Positions 47,079-58,600 of a DNA stretch of 64,000 nucleotides are shown here, piece after piece (the first letter of the stretch is position 1; each line of letters begins with the position of its first letter). Source of the DNA: Omphiscola glabra (taxonomy: Eukaryota; Mollusca; Gastropoda; Lymnaeidae). The position numbers and the translations under genes are program-made. Below the pieces are notes generated by a model. It ran no database searches, was not told where the DNA came from, and was given only the letters and a program-made list of their open reading frames with translations. The stretch is taken from positions 7,304,481 through 7,368,480 of the forward strand of contig OZ024807.1 in NCBI GenBank assembly GCA_964017045.1. The letters are read 5' to 3'.

Positions 47079-48090
47079 CGTTGTAATGTATGTGTTTGTT
47101 GGTGTAATGTATGTGTTTGTTGGTTTAATGTATGTGTTTGTTGGTGTAATGTATGTGTTTGTTGGTGTGTGTTTGTTGGTGTAATGTAAGTGTTTGTTGG
47201 TTTAATGTATGTGTTTGTTGGTGTAATGTAAGTGTTTGTTGGTTTAATGTATGTGCTTGTTGGTGTGTGTTTGTTGGTGTAAAGTAAGTGTTTGTTGGTG
47301 TAATGTATGTGTTTGTTGGTGTAATGTATGTGTTTGTTGGTGTAATGTATGTGTTTGTTGGTGTAATGTGTGTGTTTGTTGGTGTAATGTGTGTGTTTGT
47401 TGGTGTAATGTATGTGTTTGTTGGTGTGTGTTTGTTGGTGTAATGTGTGTGTTTGTTGGTGTAATGTGTGTGTTTGTTGGTGTAATGTATGTGTTTGTTG
47501 GTGTGTGTTTGTTCGTGTAATGTGTGTGTTTGTTGGTGTAATGTATGTGTTTGTTGGTGTAATGTATGTTTGTGTAATGTATGTTTGCTGGTGTAATGTG
47601 TTTGTTCGTGTAATGTATGTGTTTGTTCGTGTAATGTATGTGTTTGTTGGTGCAATGTATGTGTTTGTAGTTGTGTGTTTGTTGGTGTAATGTATGTGTT
47701 TGTTGGTGTAATGTATGTTTGCTGGTGTAATGTGTAATGTATGTGTTTGTTGGTGTGTGTTTGTTGGTGTAATGTAAGTGTTTTTAGGTGTAATGTGTTT
47801 GTTGTTGCAATGTATGTGTTTGTAGTTGTGTGTTTGTTGGTGTAATGTATGTTTGCTGGTGTAATGTGTAATGTATGTGTTTGTTCGTGTAATGTGTTTG
47901 TTGGTGCAATGTATGTGTTTGTAGTTGTGTGTTTGTTGGTGTAATGTATGTGTTTGTTGGTGTAATGTATGTTTGCTGGTGTAATGTGTAATGTATGTGT
48001 TTGTTCGTGTAATGTGTTTGTTGGTGCAATGTATGTGTTTGTAGTTGTGTGTTTGTTGGTGTAATGTATGTGTTTGTTGGTGTAATATAT
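47079..48090 (+). repeat. 21-bp minisatellite, about 1 kb
   Basis: Units of GTGTTTGTTGGTGTAATGTAT with truncated units mixed in. Higher-order copies of about 140 bp appear from 47800. Open frames on both strands are translated repeat. Confidence 0.95.
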
Positions 48091-48235
48091 GTGTTAGTTG
48101 GGTTTTTTGTTGTTTTTTTTAAGAAGAAACATGGAATTGAAGTCTGAGCGTGTATATTTAAATCTGCATTTTTGGTTATCCTTTGATTGGCGTGGTCAGA
48201 TAACTGACCATAACCAAAAACTGGGTTCTGTGTTC

Positions 48236-48640
48236 CCATAGTGGGGTGACTAAATTGTCTATCATAAACTCGGGTCCACTGGTGGATAAATTTAACATCA
48301 TAAACTGGGATCCACTGGAGGGGGGTGGCTAAACTGACACCATAATTTGGGATCCACTGGTGAGGTGACTTAATTGGTCATCAACATCAACTGGGACTTG
48401 GGCACTAGTGTAGGACTACCCAAAAAAATGGGGACTGTAAATGAAATAATCTTTCACAGAAAGTGCAATGGGGCAAATAATAAAGGCAAGAAATAAATTG
48501 ATAGATGAACGCACCAAGAAACAGCTCAGTATCCAGATGGTAGATGAAAGCACCAAAAAAAAAGCTCATTATCAAGATGGTAGATGAAAGGACCAACGAA
48601 AAGCTCAGTATACAGATGGTAGATAAAAGCACCAACAACA
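48236..48640. repeat. Two further tandem arrays
   Basis: 48236-48420 has about four units of roughly 50 bp built on CATAAACTGGGATCCACTGG. 48496-48640 has about four units of roughly 40 bp with CAGATGGTAGATGAAAGCAC. Between here and 49170 is AT-rich filler. Confidence 0.75.
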
Positions 48641-49399
48641 AAAATCCCCTAAAAATTCAGAACAACATTGCTTAAAGTAATTTATTTTTTATAAGACAAA
48701 TTTCATTCTAATTTACTAAATAAATGGGAAAATATTTTTTTTAAATTCTGGAATATGAGTTTTTAAAAATTATTTTTGAAGTAGAATGAAACCCTTTTGA
48801 AATTTATTAAATGATGGTGGTTGGGGGGGGGGGAGAGCTTTAATGGTATCACACATTCATGTATTATATTAACATGGTGCCATATGTTGAGTCTGACCAG
48901 ACAATTGTGCAGTCCTCGTCTGATTAGAAGATCACTCATCATGACCCTTCTCTTTTTAAAATTTCATTGAACTGCACATCCACCTAATACTATACTATCA
49001 ATGAGATCTTAATGATGCACATCTAGGCCTACTTTTTTTTTTATAAAAGAGTACAGTCATATAAATATAAAATTCACACAACAAGTAAGACAAAACACTT
49101 GAACACAATTTCAAAACATTTGAAATAATTGAACAGCTACGAAAAGATATGGAATTTAGCCAAAAGTGCATTATTTATTTTATCTTTAGATCTTCATTTG
49201 ACAAATATTCTCTAATTTGCCTTGTTATATACAAAAAAAATTATATGTTTAAAAATAAAAATTAAAAATATGGAGAAAAAAAACAACAAAAAAAAAAAAA
49301 AGGTTAAGTATATTCAGCTTATAGTAATGCATAAAATAGGAGAGATGTCAAAAGTTGGCTTGAAATTATGAATTCCTCCGTTTAAAAGATAAACTCGAA

Positions 49400-49638
49400 T
49401 TAATAAAACCCAGACTTGAGCGTTTGGCTTGGGGTGTTTAAAGTTTGTGTCGAGACACTTGGGCCAACTGTAATACGGCGTTTCCTCTTGTAGGGACTGT
49501 GCCCAGCAGATACTTTGTTGGCTTCTCCATTGGCCTCGCCCTCTTCCTCCTCCTCGTCTCCGTCTTCCTTCATGTCTTTGAACGCTTTACCTGCTCCGAA
49601 ATTGTTGTATTTCTTTCTCAAAGGACCACGCACTGGTT
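49400..49638 (-). CDS. RIIa-domain gene exon 6 with stop
   Basis: Acceptor GTATCCTAG. Encodes EPVRGPLRKKYNNFGAGKAF, a Glu-rich run and a basic KRKRR stretch. Stop at 49402-49400. A minus-strand AATAAA at 49179-49174 may be its polyadenylation signal. Confidence 0.8.
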
Positions 49639-52600
49639 CTAGGATACAAATAAAGAAGTTTATTATTATTATACTTAAGGGGAAATCTCATTTGTTAGAA
49701 ATGTTGAGCCATTGTCATAATTTAGTTTAAACTTTAAACAAATTCAAATTTTGGTTTGAACAGCGACACTGAAAAAAAAAATTAAAGCCATTCAATTTTA
49801 TAATTAGAAGAAAAAAAAAGTGTCACCTGTTATTTCAAGTGTGATAATATTTTTAAAAAATCCACATCAAGATGTCCATGCAAACTGAATTATTACTGTT
49901 GATCTAGATGACAATTTACAAATTAGGATAAATAAAGTTATAATGAGATACAGCTACTATGGCTTGATGTCACATTTCCTCAACAATCAATCCTGCATTT
50001 AGTCAAAAAGGTCCTAAAAATTATATAACCCAAGAACACTAGATTTCTTTTTCCGAAACTAAGTCTTAACTTAGCAATTCCGCTATGTCAATCATGTTTG
50101 CATAAATTTAATAGGATGATTTTAATCGCCATTTAAACTGTTGTATTAATTACCAAGACCAATTAGCAACCAATTTTTTAAAATTAAATCAATATTTCTT
50201 ACCAACAGTTTGTTTCTCATACGATGTTATAGTTAAGGATTCATATCTTCTTGGTACATTTCTGAAAATAAGATCAATAGAAAGAGTTGAACTTAAACTC
50301 TAAATAATACTTTAAAATATTGAAACCTCTCCATCTGGGGGGCAGTAAAATCAATTTTTTGATGCAATCAATTCTGCCTGTTTAACTTATTAATTGAGAT
50401 TGAAACAATCATCGCCGATGATTAGTCTATATCTGACAGCTAGTTAAGAACTATATATGATGTACAATGCGGAACCTAAATATTTTTTTGCATTACATTA
50501 ATTTGTTTACAAATAAATTTAAAGGTTTGAAATATATTTTATGTAATAACTTTTAACCGTGAAATAAAATAACAAAGGAGGTTGAATAGAACAGGAAATG
50601 AACAATAGCACAATTTTGAAATGAATTTTATCAGCAATCAAACTGGATGGTGACAAGGGGGGACGGGACGCCACAGGAGTCAAATTAAATGCTAGTTAAT
50701 TTGTGTCCACTCCAAACTCTTAGGAAGCTATGCAAATAGCAGAGTGAGCACTGTGGCAGTTGCACTGGGTGAGCTGCGAACCCTCTGAGTGAAGAAAAGG
50801 TATTGTGAAGCACGCGACACATTACTGTGTACCACAGCTCAGGCCACTGTTTTCCTTTATTAGATTATACTACATGCCATATGCCATGTACAAAGGGGAA
50901 ACCACTTCTATATACAGAAGTATTTTCTGTGGCCACTGTCCTTAATTAAACCAACTTGTTAACCAGATGTTTAGATACCCATAATACTGTTCTGGTCCGT
51001 TTCCCCCCAACTCATTCCAGCATTAAAAAAAAAAAAGTCAAATGTTTACCTAAATTCTCCTTGTTCGTGGTCCCTCACATCCTCAGGCTTTTTATAGTCT
51101 TCCTTGACATAGTTCCTAAAGTCATCATCATCGAAGTGTTTGCCATCTTTGGTTAAATTTTCTTTATCCACAAAGTCTTTGACACTTCCGTCGTAGCTGA
51201 GTTGGTCCTCATCTATTCGGTAAGGAGCCACGTCACCGCCTGTCATCTGCATTTTCCCGAGCTTGTCTTCAGACAGCTGGACCACTATCTGAGGAGTTGG
51301 GCCAGGAGGTGGCCTAGTCCTACTTGCCACCTTTGGGGGTGGCTTGTACTGTGAAGGGAATATCACATAGTCCTTATCAGCACCAGGGTAATCATCAAAA
51401 CGTTTATAGTAGGCATTGACACTCCTGTGCTCAGGTGTCATGTCATAGATACTCAAGTCTGCCCACGTCACATCACCATCACCAGACTCATCATCACTGA
51501 GCGTCGGCTTGACTGGAGGAAACGGCTCAGTCAGCATCAATGAGTCCCCGGTTTGTACCTCATCGCAGGGATTTATTTCAATAGCTGTGACTTGAGTTTC
51601 AATTTCCCGCGCTTCTACTTGTTCAGTGCAGTGATATGGAGCAAAATAATCACAGTTTGTCTTTAAAATGTGACCTTTTAAAGTGTGTTCTTTGCCATCG
51701 TTGCCATTGATGGGTGGAGCTTGTTGTATGGATTTTGTAAATGGCTCTAGGAGCAACAGGGATGAACCTGTTTGGACGTCACTGCTAGGACAGATGTCTT
51801 CAGCTGACACTTGCATGTCAAAATCACGCAGAGGTCTGGGCTTGCGTTTGATTTGGCACTCACACATTGCCACTTGGTCTTCACGGACAATGTGGCCAGT
51901 GTAGGTTTTATAGAGTCCTGAATCACCGACTTGTGAGCCTGCACTTGGACAAACATCCCCTATGTTAAGCTGGACACCACATTCAGCATACTGTGGGATG
52001 ACACAGGGCCTTGGTGGGTCACAGCTACAGGGATTCCACAACCTGTGCCCCTTCAAGTGAGTCCTCTCTGCTAAAGACCTTTGCGGCAGCAGATTTTTCC
52101 TGAGAGCCAATGATGATCCAGTCTGTGCTACATCAGAAACATTGATGTCCGTGGGCTCAACTTGGTTCTGGAAATCATCAAACACTTTGACCGGAGCATC
52201 CCCTGGCTCAGCAGGGTCACAATCTGGACAGCTCCCTCGAAATGTTTTTTTGTTGGGAGAGTTCGGTCTCGACCTCCTTGAAATCTTGGCTTTCTTGGAT
52301 TCTGCTGGTGTTTGTTCAGTCGGGATCTGGTCGATATCTTGCAGGGTGGCATCATCCACATCCGACAGCTTACCGGTGCTGTTGTTATTGGAATCACAAC
52401 TGATGAAATCCTTGCTCTGAGTTGAAATATATGACAGCTGCCATTTTAAATCTCTGGGGTATGTGCTGCATGAATAAAAACTCGTGGATTGAATATTTTT
52501 TGACAGATTTTCGGTCAGGGGTTTAATGTGATAAGGGGAATGCCTGGAGTTGCCTCCCATGTGTACAACTTTATAACCAGTTTCAGTGGTGACTCTGTCA

Positions 52601-55600
52601 TGCCACACCAGTTCAAAATGATCACAGACGTAATCAGGCTCTTCATTACACGCTGATGTTGGACTACCTTCAACTGAGTGGATATTATTGTTGTTATTGT
52701 TCTCATAAGTGACATTTCTCAAATGCAAGGATCTCCATTTTGAATTGCTAAAACTGCCATCATTGCTTTCCGTCGTGAAATGATTGTTTCCAATATGCAG
52801 AGAATGAGAGCCTGAACTGAAGCCAGCTGCAGTATTGGAGCTATTATTTGACCCATCGCCTTCCTGCAGAGGCCCAAAGATCTGCTCTATGTTCCTTGTC
52901 TTCCCCGAGCCTATCACGATGACATCCCCAACAAGTTGAATGTAATCTTTATTAAACCACTGGGGTTCTTTGTCTTTGGCTACGTCAGCAACTGCCTTTG
53001 AAATGCCAGTTGATTCACTGACGTCGTTATGGATGGGTTTGACTGCTTCCTGTACTTTATTGGTAGTTTTCTTTCTCTTTCCTGGCTTCGTCTGGACACT
53101 CACCTTGGAAGCTTTCAGTGTTCCATTTTCTAAAACCAAATTTTGCGTCTTCGGGTCTTTTGTTGAGAAGCATTCTGTCTCACATGTAAGTCGCCTGGTT
53201 CCCTCAGAAGGATAAAATCCATCTTTCTCCCCAAGATAGATCCTTTTCTTCAGACTAGCGATTTCAAAGTCTCCCCTTAATTCTGGTTGGAGTGGGTTTG
53301 GACGTGTGTGTATTGTGTGCACAATCATGTTCTCCTCTGGACTCTGTACAGTTATCTGACGGGTAACTTCTGGCACGTACGTAGAAGACAGGTTATACTC
53401 TTCTTGGAAAGCGTGAAGTCTTAAGGGAAATTCTTTCTTTAAAATTTTGGGAAGGTATTCGGGGACGTTCAATGCGGCAATATCGATTTCCAAGAGTTTT
53501 GGCGGACTTTTTACATCTTTTTTCTCCTGGTGGTCTTTGGCTTTAGCCATAAGTTTTGAAGCCGTCTCTTGCAAGCTGATCCCTCTTGGTTTGCTTGTAT
53601 AGATGGCAGCAGTGTGGCTATGCTTAGTCACATCTCTGTCGTCCTGGTCACAAGGGCATTGCTCATCGCATGTCGTTGGCTTTGAACGCTTCTGGAAGGA
53701 CTGACATCTTTCAGAATCATCAGAAGTTTTTGGCAAGTCAGATTTTTTATTGTCACCACCATTGTCTTTTGGACATTCCTGATGATGATTTTCATTATCT
53801 CTGTCTTTATGGTCCTTTTCTTTTTGGCCAGCTCCTTTCATTCCTTCTTTGCAAAAAACAGATTTATTACAATGGTATGTGTTTTTGCTGGGCATCTGTT
53901 TAGCTGCAGGTTGGTAATATCTGTTTTTAAATTGTTGCCCGTCTTTATCGTTCGCGGACGGGCAATTCTGCTGTCTTTTAAAATGTAGGGCTGTCAACTC
54001 CGGGGTGGGTAAGCCGCCTCTTGTACCAGCTGTTTCACTCGGCAGACATTCTTCGTGAGACTGGTCTCTGATCAGGTTATTGGTAGAGTAGTTACAGTTG
54101 TCGTGATAGCTGATGGCTTCTTGGTCGGCATACAACTGTTTGGCCTTCCGCCCAATGGTCTGCGAGTTGTTGCTGCTAGAGTTGCAGGAAGGGTCATGAT
54201 CTCTCCATGTTTTCTTGGACTCTTTGGTAACACAAAAGGTGTCACTGTCATCTGGCTTCAGTGTTCCCGAGGCCGTTTCCTTTAGATAATTTAAACAGTC
54301 TTTACTAACAGGCGAGAAAATGAGTTGCTCCGGTATTTTTTTAGAATCGACAGTGCCAAAAAAATTTCCATTATTGTTTTGATTTATCATTAAAGTAGCA
54401 TTCCCTGTAAACTTCCCGTTGAGTGCCTCCGACATGACTTCTTTATTCCTACAGACAATGTCTCCGCAGGAAAACTGGTTGTTATTGGCATCAGCGGGGA
54501 TCTCCTGCAATGTGTCAGAGAATGATTTCAAGCCTTCGTTCAACTCTGTGCTTTTTATCGCCACTTCTTCCCTTGGTGGGCAGGCTTCACATGCATGATG
54601 AGCCTCTTTCTCGCACGTTATTCTGGAATCCCCGTCATGACTCATACTCTTGGTCTTGATGTTAAAAACAAAGTCTCCCATTGTGCACTCCACACTGTCC
54701 TGGTTGAGCTTATCTTCGCACGTGTTTAGGACCTTGTCAGACAATTCTTCCATCATAGCTGGTGATGGCTCTACATTTGGCTGGCACGTTTTTAGGACCT
54801 TGTCAGACAATTCTTCCATCATAGCTGGTGATGGCTCTACATTTGGCTGTTCATTGTGATCAGGATTCAAATCTTCTTGTGCTCCAGCTTTCTTTCTTTT
54901 TTTTATATCGTCTAAGCTGGCCACCCGCTTTTCTGAATTCTTATGATTTTGTTCATCTAAGATCCTTTCAATGTTTAGAGCCACCCTCTTGAGTTCTGAG
55001 ATGTAAGAGCTGGCTATAAAGATGGCAGCCTCCATGTTGGACTTCCCGTCTTTATCCAGGTGATTGCAAACAATTTCTACCCTTGTTTCTGCCTGTGTAT
55101 TATTAGACCCCACATGGCAATGACTTTCAACCATTTGCAGGGTGGTCTTTTGTTCAGCTTGAATTTCATTACCACATTCCTTAACGTCTTGATGTGTTTG
55201 TGCATCAGATCCTTGGACACCCGGATCGCCGACTAATTGAATGCTGAGGCTCCCTGTTGGCTCCAGGCTGACACAGACTGGCAAACGCAGGACCTCTTCA
55301 GGCATGGGCATCATCGGGTGCTCACAGCTATTATGCGGATGGGCCTGGTGTGTTCCAGCAGTCTGAATGCCGGAGATATCCAATGAGCTCTGAGATTTGC
55401 CTTCTGCTTGAATGTCAAGGTTGCTGTGGTTTTGTGCTGCCCCACTCTCCAAGCTCAGCTCGTTGAGAAATCCTTCAGACCTGATTGGCATGAAATAGAT
55501 TTCCGATTCGGCCCGGAAACGAGCTTGGATGTCTTCCCCTATTGAATCTTCCTCTTCTTTCTTAGAGGAGTCGGCAGACTGAGATATTTGCGTTTCCTCA

Positions 55601-58600
55601 TCCTCTTTTTCTGTGCTGCAGTTTTTCTCATCTTCAGGCCTTCCACAGGACTGAGAAGATTTATACTCCAGGTCCGATTTAGTACGACAAGTTTGACTCA
55701 CTTCTTGAATGGTGTCGTCACAGTTTTGATTACCTTTGGCATTCATTAACTCTGTCTCTTGATGAGGTGTTGTTAATGACTGCTAGAGGCCGGTAGTTTC
55801 TCCATGTGCGTCACCCGAAAGGTTAACGGCGTTGCCTTCACAACACAGCGTCTGTGAATCCCCACCCAGTTCAGCATTTCTCAAGCCTGAATCTTGTGTG
55901 TGGCCGACGGGTTCCTCTTCTTTGGGGAGTCCATTTAGGAAATACTTGGTTTGGTGCAGAGCTCCGTCAATGTTGCTGAATCTGGATATGTACATGTCAC
56001 CTACCACTGCATGCTGTAGCTCATCTTCACATTTTGTTGCAGAGCTTGGGTCTGCTCTCCAGTAACCAGTTGGTTTAATCATAGAGTCTTTTCCTTGCTC
56101 CGACTCTTCATTCGATGCGGTCTCCGAATAAACAGGCTTATTATTATTTATAGTTGTATTAAAAAGTACAGCATTGGTCAGGAGCATTTTTTCAGGATTC
56201 CCACCGATCTCATCTGAAGGGCTCAAAACAGAATATTCAATGCCATCAACGGGGCTACTCAGGTAAGCGTTTTCCATTGCATATTTCCTCACCTTCTTCT
56301 CTGTTTCTTCAGACTGCACTGGTAGAAAAACAAGCATTTTTTTACTTTCCTGAATTCTGTTCATGTCCATCTCTGAGCCTACTAAAACAGACGTTTCCTC
56401 TGCCGTCTCAAAGCTGGTGCTGTTTGTAGTTTGAGATGCATTGGGACCCTGGATGATTAGAGATTCCTCCAGAGCGCTGTGGCAGTCATCAGCAGTCAAA
56501 ATTTCATTGGACTCGCATGCACTAATCAACTCTTGGGTAAAATAATTTTCTGCAAATAAAAAAAAAACAAAAAAAACATCACTATTTATTAATTCATCCC
56601 AGAAGTAAAAATCGTGCCATTATTAAGGTTGAGAAAGTTATTGTTCAGCATGGATTCAAATATCTGCTATATATGTTTTCTTATTAAAAGACAGGACAAA
56701 CAATACTTTATAGGTGTCTCACCTTTCTTATAAGCACATGAAAAGTCTGTTCCAATAACCGAGTTCACTGGCTGGTTCACAACCGTTGAGATGGGTAAAT
56801 TTTCTGCGAGGTTACAAATGCAATGATGTTTATTTTTTTTTTTTTAAATTAATAAGATAGAAGTAAATATACTCAAACTTTATGCTGTATTTATGGCTCC
56901 AGTGAAATTGTAATAATTCATTTTAAAAAAGTTTCCTAGTTTATAAACCCCACCCTCTTTCCGAATTCTATTCAGTGCCAGGATCTTAGATAATGTCAGA
57001 ATTATAGCTTGTGCATGGCATCCCTACAAGAGGATCTTTCTTGTTACACATTATTCAAGTTTGTGGTACCAGTACAATAGTTACAAGTTTCAGATCATAT
57101 AATGTCACCGGTAAAAGAGTCAGTGTTTAAAAAAACTGAATTCATGGGTTTGACCCAGCAGGGGTAGTTATAGGCAACCACCTACTCATCTTTCAAATGT
57201 TATGAGCTTGCTGTTAGTTGTGAAATTACTGTGATACCCCCCAAACCAGTCTGTATAGTTTCTTTTTCTTCCCTTTTCCTCCAGGAAAAATGCTTGTCTT
57301 CTTATGGCTTGATTACCGGCACTTAGTTAGGGCCAGTGGGATGTGGCTCCCAAAGAGCAAAGAGTGCTTAAGTCTGTGCTGCAAGGTTCCACCTTGCAAC
57401 CAGTGTAAAGTACCCTGCTGTTTAATCCATAGGGAGCAAGACCATCCACAATGCACAGAGTGCTGAATTGTTGTTTTTTTTTTTAAATGACGTAAGGTAA
57501 AAAGTTATCTGAAAATGTATTTGTAAAAAAGAAAGAGGAAAAAAAAAAGAATTTTTACCCTCAGGAACAAAATCAGGGAACACAGTTGCAGAGGTGGGAG
57601 ATTGTTCTGCTGGTGATCTTCCTACATTTCGCCTCTTAGGTTGCCAGGGCGATTTCAAGGTTTTCTTCTTGTACAGTTTTGTAAAGTAGGACTCTACAGG
57701 GAGTTTCCACAGTTCAGCTATAATAGAACAAACCAGAAAAGAAATTTACCGGACAATTATCAATGTGGATTCACACAGAAAATATTGCTTATTAAATGGG
57801 TAGAGGATATAAAATTTCAATATCAAGCACCTTAACAATAAAAGAATGCTATCATTGTAAGGGAATAAAAGTAATTATAATTGAGTCTGTGTGAATTGAG
57901 GGGGGGCCGGGGTTGACAGAGTAGAGAATTTTGTTAGGGGTTGAATAAAGCAGGGGGTGTGCGTATTGTGGATGAATGAAGGGTGAGGTGTGCGTGGGAA
58001 GTGAAAAAAGGAGACGTGTGTGTGTGTGTTGGAGGTGAATAAAGGTGGGGCGGGCATGTGTGTTTGTGTTGGACGTGTATAAGTGGAGGTGTGCTATATG
58101 GGAGGTGTGGAAGAGGAGATGTTTCATTGAGGGGGTTCATAAGGGAGAACTTGACAGTTACAAGGAGAACTTGATGGTTACAGGGAGAACTTGACGGTTA
58201 CAGGGAGAACTTGGCGGTTACAGGGAGAACTTGACGGTTACATGGAGAACTTGACGGTTACAGGGAGAACTTGATGGTTACAGGGAGCAGCTTCCTCTTT
58301 GGTATGTAGCGTCTGTGTATGAGGGAGTAAAAGATGTTTGTGCATGTGTTGTAATGAATAGAGAAGTGGTGTGTGTGTGTGCTTGGGGGCTAAAAGGGAA
58401 GTTTTTCTGTTTGGGACGAAAGGAGGAAAAGTGTGTCTGTGTTGAGGGTGTTAACTAGAATGCCATACCACCAAATCTACCATTCCTTTAAGGCTCTGCC
58501 GCTTTTTCAGACAAGGTCTCTATATCAAGTATAGGCGAACACAGCGGTTCTCAACCTGTGGGTCACAACCCCTTTGGGGGTCGCGCGACCCTTTCTCAGG

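Noticed and set aside
47125..48239. Long open frames on both strands
   Set aside because: They follow the 21-bp minisatellite, whose period is divisible by three.
51046..55746. A separate gene starting at ATG 55746
   Set aside because: The frame is identical to the frame upstream of the TAG in the same exon, and all splice phases support one gene. A separate start is less likely but not excluded.
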